Below, piece after piece: positions 1 to 8,817 of a DNA stretch of 64,000 nucleotides. The notes below the pieces were generated by a model. The model worked only from the letters and a program-made list of their open reading frames with translations, ran no database searches and was not told the DNA's origin. Position 1 is the first letter of the stretch. Each line of letters starts with the position of its first letter. The DNA comes from Metapseudomonas sp043392685 (lineage in GTDB: Bacteria > Pseudomonadota > Gammaproteobacteria > Pseudomonadales > Pseudomonadaceae), in the NCBI GenBank assembly GCA_043392685.1, contig JBHZGM010000018.1; one strand, written 5' to 3'. Position numbers and translations under genes: made by a program.

Positions 1-130
1 GAATTGAGCAAGATCAATAGGATGCACGGCGGCAGCAGGGAGTGGGGGTTGGTTCGTTTGGCGACTGCCAATTTACCCACTTCCCTGACTGTCAACTCGC
101 TCTTCCCCCAGACTCCGCGAAGAACCAAAG

Positions 131-157
131 AAAAAGGGAGCCCTGGGCTCCCTTTTT
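131..157. terminator. Bidirectional rho-independent terminator
   Basis: An A-run, a GC-rich stem (GGGAGCCC against GGGCTCCC) and a T-run are visible. On the minus strand it follows the SDR stop codon at 173. Bases 1-130 hold no convincing gene; a 94-codon frame there has no family resemblance. Confidence 0.8.
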
Positions 158-172
158 CATGGCCGCCAATCC

Positions 173-940
173 TCAGGAGAGGAAGCCGCCGTCGACGTTC
201 AGCGCGACGCCGGTGGTGTAACTGGAGGCAGCGCTGGCCAGATACAGCACGGCGCCGGCCATTTCGCTCGGGTCGGCGACGCGCTTGAGCGGGATGCGCT
301 GCAGGGCGAGGTTGAGGATGGATTCGTTCTTGGTCAGCGCCGAGGCGAACTTGGTGTCGGTCAGGCCCGGCAGCAGGGCGTTGCAGCGGATGCCGAACTG
401 GGCGCATTCCTTGGCGAAGACCTTGGTCATGCTGATCACGGCGGCCTTGGTCACTGAGTAGATGCCCTGGAACTCGCCCGGGGAGACGCCGTTGATGGAG
501 GCGACGTTGATGATGCTGCCGCCGCCGTTCTGCTTCATCAGCTTGCCGGCCTCGATGGACATGAAGTAGTAGCCGCGGATGTTCACGTCCACGGTCTTCT
601 GAAAGGCCGAGAGGTCGGTGTCCAGCACGTTGCAGAACTGCGGGTTGGTGGCGGCGTTGTTGACCAGGATGTCGAGGCGGCCGAACTTCTCGCGGATCGC
701 GGCGAAGACGTTCTGGATCTGCTCCATTTCACCGATGTGGCAGGCGATGGCGGTGGCCTGGCCACCCTCTGCGATGATGGCGTCGGCAACGGCCTGGCAG
801 CCCTCGATCTTGCGGCTGGAGACGATCACGTGGGCGCCTTGCTGGGCCAGCAGCCTGGCGATGGCTTCACCTATGCCGCGGCTGGCGCCGGAAACGAAGG
901 CGATCTTGCCGTCGAGGTCGAACAGGTTGGTCTTGGACAT
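173..940 (-). CDS. SDR family oxidoreductase
   Basis: A 255-residue classical short-chain dehydrogenase/reductase. The N-terminal cofactor motif SGASRGIG (residues 17-24), the NNAA motif and the catalytic S...YSVTK arrangement are all present, and the length is normal. It is predicted to be a cytosolic NAD(P)-dependent alcohol/ketone oxidoreductase. Its substrate cannot be read from the sequence. The start lies 25 bp downstream of the phosphotransferase stop on the same strand, so the two are probably one operon. The pairing with an APH-fold kinase and an SCP2 protein suggests acyl or lipid metabolism, which is inference only. Confidence 0.9.
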   Translation of the reverse strand: MSKTNLFDLDGKIAFVSGASRGIGEAIARLLAQQGAHVIVSSRKIEGCQAVADAIIAEGGQATAIACHIGEMEQIQNVFAAIREKFGRLDILVNNAATNPQFCNVLDTDLSAFQKTVDVNIRGYYFMSIEAGKLMKQNGGGSIINVASINGVSPGEFQGIYSVTKAAVISMTKVFAKECAQFGIRCNALLPGLTDTKFASALTKNESILNLALQRIPLKRVADPSEMAGAVLYLASAASSYTTGVALNVDGGFLS

Positions 941-965
941 GGGGTTCCCCTTGTTGTAAGCCGGT

Positions 966-2036
966 TTACAGCCGTGATTGGTTGATGACCTGCAGGCTCA
1001 TCTGCTCCAGCAGCTTGTTCATGTGGATGAACTGGGCGAAGCGCTTGTCCTGGGTCTGGCCGTGGAAATAGCGGTAGTAGATCTGCTGCACGATGCCGGC
1101 CAGGCGGAACAGGCCATAGGTGTAGTAGAAGTCGAGGTTGGTGATGGGCGGCAGGCCGGCGCGTTCGGCGTAGTAGTCGGCGAACGCCTGGCGGGTGAGC
1201 ATGCCCGGCAGGTGGCTCGGCTGGCGGCGCATCAGCTGCATCGGCGCCGGGTCCTTTGCCTCGATCCAGTAGGCCAGGGTGTTGCCCAGGTCCATCAGCG
1301 GATCGCCGATGGTGGTCAGTTCCCAGTCCAGCACGCCGATGATCTTCAGCGGATTGGCCGGGTCGAGGATCACGTTGTCGAAGCGGTAGTCGTTATGCAC
1401 GATGGCCGGCTTGTGGTGGTCGGCGGGCAGCTTGTCGCGGAGCCAGGCCTTGACCGGCTCCCAGGTCGGCGCATCCGGGGTCAGGGCCTTCTCGTAGCGG
1501 TCGCTCCAGCCGGCGATCTGGCGCTGCACGTAGCCTTCCGGCTTGCCCAGGTCGCCCAGGCCGCAGGCGTTGTAGTCGACGTTGTGCAGCTCCACCAGCT
1601 TGTCGATGAAGTTCAGGCACAGTGCGCGGGTCTGGCCTTCGTCGAGCGACAGGTCGGCCGGCAGGTCGGCCCGCAGGATCACGCCCTTGACCCGATCCAT
1701 CACGTAGAACTCGGCACCGATCAGCGATTCGTCAGTGCAGTGAACATAGGCTTTCGGGCAGTAGGGGAAGCCGGCGTTGAGCTGGTTGAGGATGCGGAAC
1801 TCGCGGCCCATGTCGTGGGCGGACTTGGCCTTGCGGCCAAAGGGCGGACGGCGCAGCACGAGTTCCCGGTCGGGGTATTCCAGCAGGTAGGTCAGGTTGG
1901 AAGCGCCGCCCGGAAACTGGCTGATGCGCGGCGTACCGGTGAGGCCGGGGATATTGGCCTTGAGGTACGGGTCGATAATGGCGGCGTCGAGCTCTTCGCC
2001 TTCGCGGATGCAGGTGGACTGATCAGTAAGCGTCAT
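966..2036 (-). CDS. APH-fold phosphotransferase family protein
   Basis: A 356-residue aminoglycoside-phosphotransferase-fold protein. The catalytic-loop motif HNDYRFDN and the downstream metal-binding DWE are clear. It resembles the kinase-like half of the ACAD10/ACAD11 proteins, which act on hydroxyacyl-CoA, more than antibiotic-resistance kinases. The linked SDR (25 bp away) supports a metabolic role. Substrate is unknown. The upstream gap (2037-2190) contains only its promoter region. Confidence 0.85.
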   Translation of the reverse strand: MTLTDQSTCIREGEELDAAIIDPYLKANIPGLTGTPRISQFPGGASNLTYLLEYPDRELVLRRPPFGRKAKSAHDMGREFRILNQLNAGFPYCPKAYVHCTDESLIGAEFYVMDRVKGVILRADLPADLSLDEGQTRALCLNFIDKLVELHNVDYNACGLGDLGKPEGYVQRQIAGWSDRYEKALTPDAPTWEPVKAWLRDKLPADHHKPAIVHNDYRFDNVILDPANPLKIIGVLDWELTTIGDPLMDLGNTLAYWIEAKDPAPMQLMRRQPSHLPGMLTRQAFADYYAERAGLPPITNLDFYYTYGLFRLAGIVQQIYYRYFHGQTQDKRFAQFIHMNKLLEQMSLQVINQSRL

Positions 2037-2190
2037 GCTTATCCCTTCTGTTTATGATGGGGGCTCGAGATTATTCACTAATCTAATGCCGCTCCGGGGG
2101 CGTCACAAGCCGAACGAGCCGTTATAGACAAAGGTGTTGCAGCACAATCAGGCTGCCTGATTCGCCCTCGCTGCATGCATTGGGCGAAAA

Positions 2191-2218
2191 AAAAACCGGA
2201 GCCCTGGGACTCCGGTTC
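2191..2218 (-). terminator. Rho-independent terminator after the SCP2 gene
   Basis: Stem ACCGGAG paired with CTCCGGT around an 8-nt loop. On the minus strand it is followed by a run of nine T. It sits just downstream of the SCP2 stop at 2244 and separates that gene from the phosphotransferase operon. Confidence 0.8.
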
Positions 2219-2243
2219 TTCGTGCTGGATCTCGGCGTAAAGC

Positions 2244-2558
2244 TTAGACCGGGAATAGTTCGCCGAGCTTCATGGCCAGCATCATGTCGCCCTCGGCGCG
2301 CAGCTTGCCGGCCATGAAGGCCTGCATGCCGTCGGTTTCGCCGGTCATGATGCCCACCAGGGTGGCGCTGTCCATGATCAGGGTGACGTTCGGGTTCTCG
2401 GCATCGCCCTGCTGTACGTCGCAGGTACCGTCCTTGACCACCAGGTAGTGGTTGTCGCCGTCTTCGATGTTGAACTGGAATACCAGGTCCAGGCCAGCGG
2501 CGGCACCGGCGTTGAACTTGGACTGCATGGTTTTGACGATGTCAGCAACGTTGGTCAT
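2244..2558 (-). CDS. SCP2 sterol-binding domain protein
   Basis: A 104-residue single-domain protein of the sterol carrier protein 2 family. Recognised by the segment around NPNVTLIMDSATLVGI, the GKLRAEGDMMLAMKL helix and the usual free-standing length. These small cytosolic proteins bind acyl-CoA or other lipids in a hydrophobic tunnel and have no enzymatic residues. It lies between the phosphatase and the phosphotransferase genes, 59 bp after the former, so co-transcription with the phosphatase is likely. Confidence 0.88.
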   Translation of the reverse strand: MTNVADIVKTMQSKFNAGAAAGLDLVFQFNIEDGDNHYLVVKDGTCDVQQGDAENPNVTLIMDSATLVGIMTGETDGMQAFMAGKLRAEGDMMLAMKLGELFPV

Positions 2559-2617
2559 GGTGTTTTCCTTTTTCTAGGGTTTTTTCCGGCGGCCTGTCCG
2601 GCCGCAGTAGGCCGGGC

Positions 2618-3328
2618 TCAGCGATAGGTGATGAGCTCCGGCGCCTTCAACAGTTCCAGGTGCACATGATTGTTGAAGGAAGCCAGTGTCACCTCGCTGC
2701 CGCGGAACTTCAGGCGGTTGAGCGAGGTGTTGACGATCTGCCAGTTGAGGCCGAAGGCGCTTTCGGCCGGTATGCCGGCCACCAGGTGGAGCAGGGCGGT
2801 GATGGTGCCGCCGGAGGTGAACACGGCGATGTTCTGCTTGCGCTCCGCTTCGGCCAGGATGCGCTCCAGGCCGCCGTGAACCTGATCGACGAAGTCCTTC
2901 CAGCTCTGCAGGCCCGGCATGTCGTGTTCAGCAGAGACCCAGCGCAACACCAGCCTGGAGAACAGGCGCTGGAATTCGGCGCGATTCTGCGCGCCGTTGC
3001 GCAGCACGTGCAGGGCTTCGGGTTCTTCGCTGAGCAGGTCGGGGAGTAGGGCGCGGATCACCGCGTCTGCGTCGAATTCGTTGAAGGCCGGGTCGATCTG
3101 GATCGCCGGGGCGCCGAGGCCGGCAGCGTCGTACTGCGCCAGTGCGGCCTGGGCGGTGTGCTGCTGGCGACGCAGGTCACCGCTGTAGCAGCGATCGAGG
3201 TGCAGGCCCAGTTGGGCGAGGTGAGCACCCAGCACTTCAGCCTGGCGGACTCCGATGGACGAGAGCACATCGTAGTCGTCGGCACCGAAGGAAGCCTGGC
3301 CATGTCGAATCAGGTAGATGCTGCCCAC
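2618..3328 (-). CDS. Histidine phosphatase family protein
   Basis: A 236-residue protein with the phosphohistidine signature RHG at residues 8-10 (IYLIRHGQAS), as in phosphoglycerate-mutase-like phosphatases. It is probably a cytosolic broad or small-molecule phosphatase. The true substrate is unknown. It is first in an apparent two-gene unit with the SCP2 gene and is divergent from sohB; the shared upstream region is 3329-3537. Confidence 0.87.
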   Translation of the reverse strand: MGSIYLIRHGQASFGADDYDVLSSIGVRQAEVLGAHLAQLGLHLDRCYSGDLRRQQHTAQAALAQYDAAGLGAPAIQIDPAFNEFDADAVIRALLPDLLSEEPEALHVLRNGAQNRAEFQRLFSRLVLRWVSAEHDMPGLQSWKDFVDQVHGGLERILAEAERKQNIAVFTSGGTITALLHLVAGIPAESAFGLNWQIVNTSLNRLKFRGSEVTLASFNNHVHLELLKAPELITYR

Positions 3329-3537
3329 GTACTGGCGTCCCGTGAGGTTGAAAGTTCCGCGAGGGTATGGGGAAGCCAGGGGCCTGTCAACGAAAAAACA
3401 TACGCTTGTTTGAATGCATTCCCACTGTTTATGAAGACATTTCCCGTCGCTGGCGAGCCGGGGATGGCGCCGTTATGCTTGCTGGTCGTTGCGTCGCCGA
3501 AAGGCCGGCGCCAGGAGGGATTACAAGGGGGATACAA

Positions 3538-4560
3538 GTGGAGTTCTTTGCCGAGTACGCAGGCTTTCTGGCCAGGACCGTCACCGTGCTGGTGGCCATC
3601 CTGGTGGTGTTGGCGGCCATTGCCACACTGCGTGGGCGCAATCGCCGCGTCGCCAGCGGCCATCTGGATGTACGCAAGCTCAATGACTTCTACAAGGGCC
3701 TGCGCGAGCGCCTGGAGCATTCGGTGCTGGACAAGGCTCAGCTGAAGGCTGTGCGCAAGGCCGAAGCCAAGGCGGCGAAGCAGGCGAAGAAGGCCGGCAG
3801 GCACAAGCCTCGGGTGTTCGTGCTGGATTTCGAGGGCGACATCAAGGCGTCGGCCACCGATCACCTGCGTCATGAAGTGACTGCGCTGCTGTCCATGGCC
3901 ACGGACAAGGATGAAGTGGTGGTGCGCCTGGAAAGCGGTGGCGGCATGGTCCACAGCTATGGCCTGGCGTCTTCGCAGCTGGCGCGCATTCGCGATGCCG
4001 GCGTACCGCTCACCGTCTGCGTGGACAAGGTGGCGGCCAGCGGCGGCTACATGATGGCGTGCATTGGCAACAAGATCCTCGCCGCGCCGTTCTCCATCAT
4101 CGGCTCCATCGGCGTCGTGGCGCAGTTGCCCAACGTGCATCGCCTGCTGAAGAAGCACGACATCGATTTCGAAGTCCTCACCGCTGGCGAGTACAAGCGC
4201 ACCCTTACCGTATTCGGCGAGAACACCGAAAAGGGCCGGCAGAAGTTCCAGGAAGACCTGGAAGCCACCCACGAGCTGTTCAAGGGGTTCGTCGGTCGCT
4301 ATCGCTCGCAGCTGGACATGGCCGAGATCGCCACGGGTGAAGTCTGGCTGGGCACGGCCGCGCTGGAGAAGAAGCTGGTGGATGAGCTGTGTACCAGCGA
4401 TGAATACCTGGCCGCGCGTGCCAGGGACGCCGAGCTGTTCCATCTGCACTTTGCCGCTCGCAAGAGCCTGCAGGAGCGCGTCGGCCTGGCCGCCAGCGTG
4501 GCCATCGACCGCGTGCTGCTGAGCTGGTGGGAGCGGCTCGGCCAGCAGCGTTTCTGGTAG
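3538..4560 (+). CDS. sohB: Inner-membrane serine protease SohB (S49 peptidase)
   Basis: A 340-residue S49-family peptidase. An N-terminal membrane segment (about residues 10-30) anchors it in the inner membrane with the protease domain on the periplasmic side. The catalytic Ser lies in AASGGYMM and the Lys in the EYKRTLTVFGENTEKG stretch, with the family segment SIIGSIGVV between them. I chose the GTG at 3538 because a GGGGGA ribosome site lies just upstream and this gives the family-typical length. The frame is open further upstream but lacks homology there. Probable role: degradation of membrane or exported proteins. Confidence 0.9.
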   Translation: MEFFAEYAGFLARTVTVLVAILVVLAAIATLRGRNRRVASGHLDVRKLNDFYKGLRERLEHSVLDKAQLKAVRKAEAKAAKQAKKAGRHKPRVFVLDFEGDIKASATDHLRHEVTALLSMATDKDEVVVRLESGGGMVHSYGLASSQLARIRDAGVPLTVCVDKVAASGGYMMACIGNKILAAPFSIIGSIGVVAQLPNVHRLLKKHDIDFEVLTAGEYKRTLTVFGENTEKGRQKFQEDLEATHELFKGFVGRYRSQLDMAEIATGEVWLGTAALEKKLVDELCTSDEYLAARARDAELFHLHFAARKSLQERVGLAASVAIDRVLLSWWERLGQQRFW

Positions 4561-4583
4561 CAGGCCGGTTGGCCCGGGCTGGA

Positions 4584-5438
4584 TCAGGCCAGCTCGGGCA
4601 ACAGCACATCCTGCCAGAGCGAGCGTTGGTAGTGCGGCTTGAAGAAGCCGAAGTGGCCGATGCTCTTCTCACCCACGTCCGCCGGGGCGATGCGTTTGAA
4701 GGTCTTTTCCGCCTGGCGATAGAAGCCGTGCAACGACTCGGTGTTGCGTCCGGACATCATCTCGTCGTCGGTGAAGGAGATGGCGGTGATGGGCGTGCGC
4801 ACCGCGGAATAGGCAGCACGCACGCTCTCACCTTCTGCGCCCACGGCGTACTCCGGGTCCAGGCACCAGCGGCGCCATTGATTGATCACACCCTTGGGCA
4901 GGTCGCCTACCATGCCCAGCCGCTTGCCGGGGAAATAGCCGGCCAAGGGTGTCACCAGCGGAGCCACCAGGAACCACAGCAGCCAGACACGGCGACGCAG
5001 TTCGGCGGTGTTCTCACGCCAGTAGCCACTACCGGTGGCGATGGTCAGTACCTTGCTGATGCGTTCGGTGCCTTCGACGAAGGGCAGGATCTGCCCGCCC
5101 AGGCTGTGGCCGATCCAGTACAGCGGCTTGTCGCCGGCGGCGTTGGCCACCAGCGAGAGCATGGTGCTGCAGTCATGGCGGGCCCAGTCGAGGATGTCCA
5201 CATCGAGGTCGCGCAGGTGGCCATTGCGCGACTGGCCCATGCCGACGTAGTCGAAGGTGGCGACCAGGTAGCCGCGCTCGGCGAGCCAGGTGGCGAAGGG
5301 CGCGTAATAGCGCTGCGGTACACCCATGGCGGGTACTATGAGCACCGCGGCCTGCACTTCACCCTCCGGGCGGAACCAGTTGGCGCTGATGTAGTGGCCG
5401 TTGCCGTTGTCGATCCGGGTTTCTGTCGAACTGGTCAT
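4584..5438 (-). CDS. Alpha/beta hydrolase, controlled with adjacent TetR
   Basis: A 284-residue alpha/beta-hydrolase with the nucleophile elbow GHSLGGQ and an oxyanion-side segment IVPAMGVPQRYY. No signal peptide, so cytosolic. The family resembles serine aminopeptidase/lysophospholipase-like hydrolases, but the substrate is unknown. It is divergent from a TetR gene, and the 110-bp intergenic region carries two overlapping palindromes. It is therefore probably the regulator's target. Confidence 0.85.
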   Translation of the reverse strand: MTSSTETRIDNGNGHYISANWFRPEGEVQAAVLIVPAMGVPQRYYAPFATWLAERGYLVATFDYVGMGQSRNGHLRDLDVDILDWARHDCSTMLSLVANAAGDKPLYWIGHSLGGQILPFVEGTERISKVLTIATGSGYWRENTAELRRRVWLLWFLVAPLVTPLAGYFPGKRLGMVGDLPKGVINQWRRWCLDPEYAVGAEGESVRAAYSAVRTPITAISFTDDEMMSGRNTESLHGFYRQAEKTFKRIAPADVGEKSIGHFGFFKPHYQRSLWQDVLLPELA

Positions 5439-5500
5439 TGCATCCGTCCTGGTGTGGAAAGGGCTTCTGGAAATGCACGAACCCCGGCAGTATACGAAAA

Positions 5501-5530
5501 CTAGAAAAGTATTCTAGAAAAATATTCTAG
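5501..5530. promoter_or_regulatory. Double-palindrome operator, probably for the TetR regulator
   Basis: Two perfect CTAGAA-N5-TTCTAG palindromes overlap by four bases (5501-5517 and 5514-5530), located 19 bp upstream of the TetR start and 63 bp upstream of the hydrolase start. This tandem arrangement is typical of TetR-family operators bound by two dimers and suggests control of both divergent genes. Confidence 0.75.
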
Positions 5531-5548
5531 TCTCATCAGAGGACATTC

Positions 5549-6130
5549 ATGGGCCGTCCCTCCCGTAAAGACGACATTCTCCAGGCCGCCCTGGCCTGCT
5601 TCAGCGAACAGGGCGTGGATGCCACCACCATCGAGATGATCCGCGACCGCTCCGGCGCCAGCATCGGCAGTCTCTACCACCACTTCGGCAACAAGGAGCG
5701 GATCATCGCGGCGCTCTACCTGGAAGGCGTAGGCGGCTACGCGCGCCTGCTGGAGGCGGGTTTTACCAAGGTGGACAGCGCCGAGGCGTGCATCAGGCTG
5801 CTGGTGGGTTGCTACGTCGACTGGGTGCTGGCGAATCCGGACTGGGCGCGTTTCATCCTGCATAGCCGGGGGAGGGTGGAGGCGAGCGAGCTGGGCGGGC
5901 AGTTGCGCGAAGCCAATCGCCTGCATCACGGGCGCATCGAGGAAGCCCTGCGTCCCTATCGCGAGGCGGGTGCGTTCCGGCCGATGCCGCGGGACTGCTT
6001 CGTTTCCGTGGTCATCGGGCCGGTTCAGGACTTCACCCGCAACTGGCTGGCCGGACGCACCCGTACCAGCCTGGCGGATTGCCGCGAGCTGTTCATGCAG
6101 GTGGCGTGGGATGCGGTTCGTGCGCCGTGA
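5549..6130 (+). CDS. TetR/AcrR family transcriptional regulator
   Basis: A 193-residue regulator. The N-terminal HTH (about residues 5-50) reads GRPSRKDDILQAALACF, then ASIGSLYHHFGNKE, the recognition-helix region typical of TetR. The C-terminal ligand domain is not assigned. The start is preceded by AGAGGA. It probably represses itself and the divergent hydrolase through the palindromes at 5501-5530; the effector may be a hydrophobic ligand. Confidence 0.92.
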   Translation: MGRPSRKDDILQAALACFSEQGVDATTIEMIRDRSGASIGSLYHHFGNKERIIAALYLEGVGGYARLLEAGFTKVDSAEACIRLLVGCYVDWVLANPDWARFILHSRGRVEASELGGQLREANRLHHGRIEEALRPYREAGAFRPMPRDCFVSVVIGPVQDFTRNWLAGRTRTSLADCRELFMQVAWDAVRAP

Positions 6131-6176
6131 GCGCGATCCGGGAATGATTTCGCCCCTACAAGGGAATGATTCACCC

Positions 6177-6208
6177 AACAAAAAGCCCCGGATGCGGGGC
6201 TTTTTGTT
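6177..6208. terminator. Bidirectional terminator between tetR and cysI unit
   Basis: A near-perfect hairpin with AACAAAAAGCCCCG paired to CGGGGCTTTTTGTT around GATG. It serves the TetR gene on the plus strand and the DUF934 gene on the minus strand. Confidence 0.9.
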
Positions 6209-6218
6209 GCTGCGTCAC

Positions 6219-6719
6219 TCAGGCCGTACGGCGGCGGAACAGCGGCAATGGCTGGTCGCTGGAGGCCTGGTAGACCTCGCTGAAGTCTTCGAAGGCCTTG
6301 AGCGCGTCATACGGGTCCTTGTCCGCGCGCAGGGCGAAGGCGTCGAAGCCGCAACGCTTCAGGGCGAACAGCTGGTCGCGCAGCACGTCGCCGATGGCGC
6401 GTACTTCACCCTTGTAGCCATAACGCTGGCGCAGCAGGTAGGCGGTGGAGGAGTGACGACCATCGGTGAAGGCCGGGAAGTTCAGCGCGATGACCTGGAA
6501 GTATTCCAGCTGGTCGGCGATTTCCTCGATTTCCTCATCGCTGTCCAGCCAGACGCCCAGGCCGCCGTCGCGGGCTTTCAGGGCGTGGGCGTGGTCGCGC
6601 CAGAGGGCCAGCGGGACGATGATGTCGTCGCAGTTGGGGACGCCGTCCAGGGTCGCGTCCTTGGCCAGCAGGTGCCAGGTTTCGTCGATTACCTGGCCGT
6701 TCTTAATGATTCGCTGCAT
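6219..6719 (-). CDS. DUF934 protein, sulfite-reductase partner
   Basis: A 166-residue DUF934 protein (start ATG at 6719, MQRIIKNG). It overlaps the 3' end of cysI by 17 bp, so it is translationally coupled. In many proteobacteria DUF934 genes follow a nitrite/sulfite reductase hemoprotein and are annotated as oxidoreductase partners, but the biochemical function is not established. An upstream in-frame extension exists but lies inside cysI and is not used. Confidence 0.88.
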   Translation of the reverse strand: MQRIIKNGQVIDETWHLLAKDATLDGVPNCDDIIVPLALWRDHAHALKARDGGLGVWLDSDEEIEEIADQLEYFQVIALNFPAFTDGRHSSTAYLLRQRYGYKGEVRAIGDVLRDQLFALKRCGFDAFALRADKDPYDALKAFEDFSEVYQASSDQPLPLFRRRTA

Positions 6720-8361
6720 ATACGCGCTCCTTGAACGGGTCGATACCGATACGGCGGAAGGTGTCGAGGAATTGCTCGTCTTCGGTGCGCTGTTCCACGT
6801 AGACATTGATGATTCTCTCGATCACGTCGGCCATTTCCTCCTGGGCGAAGGACGGGCCGAGGATCTGCGCCAGGCTGGCGTCACGGCCGGCACTGCCGCC
6901 CAGGGAAACCTGGTAGAACTCCTGGCCTTTCTTGTCCACGCCGAGGATGCCGATGTGGCCCACGTGGTGGTGGCCGCAGGCGTTCATGCAGCCGGAAATG
7001 TTCAGGTCGAGGTCGCCGATGTCGAACAGGTAGTCCAGGTCGTCGAAGCGGCGCTGGATGGCTTCGGCCACCGGGATCGACTTGGCGTTGGCCAGGGAGC
7101 AGAAGTCACCACCAGGGCAGCAGATGATGTCGGTCAGCAGGCCCACGTTCGGGGTGGCGAAACCGAATTCGCGCAGTTCGCCCCACAGGGTGAACAGCTG
7201 GGACTGCTCGACGTCGGCCAGGATGATGTTCTGGTTATGGCTGTTGCGCACTTCACCGAAGCTGTAGCGATCGGCCAGGTCGGCGATGGCGTCCAGCTGC
7301 TTGTCGGTGACGTCGCCAGGCGCCACGCCGGTGGGCTTGAGCGACAGGGTCACTGCGGCGTAGCCGGGCTTCTTGTGCGCAACGACGTTGCGCGCACGCC
7401 AGCGGGCGAAGCCGGGGTGCTCGGCGTCCAGGGCGGCGAGGGCGGCGTCCTGGTCTTCCAGGGCCTTGTACGACGGATCGACGAAGTGCTTGGCAACGCG
7501 TGCCACTTCGGCCTCGGTGAGCGTGGTGGGGCCGCCCTTCAGGTGGGCCCATTCGGCGTTCACGCGCTCGGCGAAGACTTCGGGAGTCAGTGCCTTGACG
7601 AGGATCTTGATACGCGCCTTGTACTTGTTATCGCGACGGCCATAGCGGTTGTACACACGCAGGATGGCATCGAGATAGCTGAGCAGGTGCTGCCAGGGCA
7701 GGAATTCATTGATGAAGCTGCCCACCACCGGGGTACGGCCAAGGCCGCCACCAACGGACACGCGGAAGCCCAGCTCACCGGCTTCGTTCTTCACCGCTTC
7801 CAGGCCGATGTCATGCACCTCGATGGCGGCGCGGTCGCTCACGGCGCCATTGACGGCAATCTTGAACTTGCGTGGCAGGTGGGAGAATTCCGGGTGGAAG
7901 GTGGACCACTGGCGGATGATCTCGCACCAGGGGCGCGGGTCGACGATTTCGTCACGGGCAACGCCGGCGAACTGGTCGGTGGTGGTGTTGCGGATGCAGT
8001 TGCCGCTGGTCTGGATGGCGTGCATCTGCACGGTGGCCAGTTCGGCGAGGATTTCCGGCACGTCTTCCAGTTCCGGCCAGTTGAACTGGACGTTCTGGCG
8101 GGTGCTGATGTGGGCGTAACCCTTGTCGTAGTCGCGAGCGATCTGAGCCAGCTTGCGCACCTGTACGGAAGAAAGCAGGCCATAGGGCACGGCGATGCGC
8201 AGCATGGGCGCGTAGCGCTGGATGTACAGGCCGTTCTGCAGGCGCAGCGGGCGGAACTCCTCACCCGAAAGCTCGCCTTCCAGATAGCGTCGGGTCTGAT
8301 CGCGGAACTGCTTGACGCGGTCCTCGACGATCCGTTGATCGTACTCGTCGTATACGTACAT
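6703..8361 (-). CDS. cysI: Sulfite reductase (siroheme/4Fe-4S hemoprotein) CysI
   Basis: A 552-residue assimilatory nitrite/sulfite reductase hemoprotein reducing sulfite to sulfide for cysteine synthesis. It carries two ferredoxin-like half domains, each followed by a siroheme/Fe-S domain. The cluster and siroheme cysteines lie in CCPGGDFCSLA and GCMNACGHHHVGH. Start ATG at 8361 (MYVYDEYDQR) gives the normal Pseudomonas length; the open frame upstream is non-homologous. First gene of a two-gene unit with DUF934. The upstream region has strong dyads that may bind a LysR-type activator such as CysB or FinR (inference). Confidence 0.95.
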   Translation of the reverse strand: MYVYDEYDQRIVEDRVKQFRDQTRRYLEGELSGEEFRPLRLQNGLYIQRYAPMLRIAVPYGLLSSVQVRKLAQIARDYDKGYAHISTRQNVQFNWPELEDVPEILAELATVQMHAIQTSGNCIRNTTTDQFAGVARDEIVDPRPWCEIIRQWSTFHPEFSHLPRKFKIAVNGAVSDRAAIEVHDIGLEAVKNEAGELGFRVSVGGGLGRTPVVGSFINEFLPWQHLLSYLDAILRVYNRYGRRDNKYKARIKILVKALTPEVFAERVNAEWAHLKGGPTTLTEAEVARVAKHFVDPSYKALEDQDAALAALDAEHPGFARWRARNVVAHKKPGYAAVTLSLKPTGVAPGDVTDKQLDAIADLADRYSFGEVRNSHNQNIILADVEQSQLFTLWGELREFGFATPNVGLLTDIICCPGGDFCSLANAKSIPVAEAIQRRFDDLDYLFDIGDLDLNISGCMNACGHHHVGHIGILGVDKKGQEFYQVSLGGSAGRDASLAQILGPSFAQEEMADVIERIINVYVEQRTEDEQFLDTFRRIGIDPFKERVYAANH

Positions 8362-8448
8362 GAAAAATCCTGTTGTCAGGCTGCTTACAGCTTTTCTGCG
8401 CGCACGGCCGCGCACTCCCCGCGGAGGCGGAGGAAGATACCAGTTAGT

Positions 8449-8520
8449 GGTTATGCGCAAAAGTGATGTTTGAGTATATGTAAAGAACCAGAAGTTATGG
8501 TTCTGGGCGGGTGCATAACC
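8449..8520. promoter_or_regulatory. Nested inverted repeats upstream of cysI
   Basis: Outer arms GGTTATGC (8449-8456) and GCATAACC (8513-8520) enclose inner arms AGAACCA (8484-8490) and TGGTTCT (8498-8504). Both pairs are perfect. They lie 88-159 bp upstream of the cysI start and also upstream of the divergent small ORF at 8599. A regulator site for sulfur assimilation is plausible; no specific factor is proven. Confidence 0.5.
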
Positions 8521-8598
8521 CTTCGGCTTGAGGCGTTGCGGGGCTTGGTCTTTACTCGAAATGCAAGCCGCCTATAACCACAACAACCGGGGGACGCC

Positions 8599-8712
8599 AT
8601 GACTGAACATTCCGAACACACCAGCCGCGACAGCAAGGTCGATGCCTGGGCCATCTTCTTCCTGATCCTGATTGCCGTTTCCACTGCTGTTTTCTGGGTC
8701 AGCCACCAATAA
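8599..8712 (+). CDS. 37-residue single-pass membrane peptide
   Basis: A small ORF (37 aa) with a strong GGGGGA ribosome site 5 nt before ATG. It has a charged, Ser/His-rich N-terminus (MTEHSEHTSRDSKVDAW) followed by one hydrophobic segment (AIFFLILIAVSTAVFW) and a short tail. The layout fits a single-pass inner-membrane peptide with N-terminus in the cytosol. It is divergent from cysI and 105 bp before the next gene. Function unknown; the RBS and membrane topology make it a credible gene. Confidence 0.6.
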   Translation: MTEHSEHTSRDSKVDAWAIFFLILIAVSTAVFWVSHQ

Positions 8713-8817
8713 GGGGCATGCGGGGGGCGGAGCGTTTTATCCCTGGTCCGCCCCGTCATCTCCGGTTGCCCTGCGATAAGCAGTTATACTGCGCGGCTGC
8801 TTATTCAGGGTGTTGGA

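Noticed and set aside
6466..8466. A 666-codon plus-strand frame over cysI
   Set aside because: Antisense shadow of cysI; no ribosome site or family.
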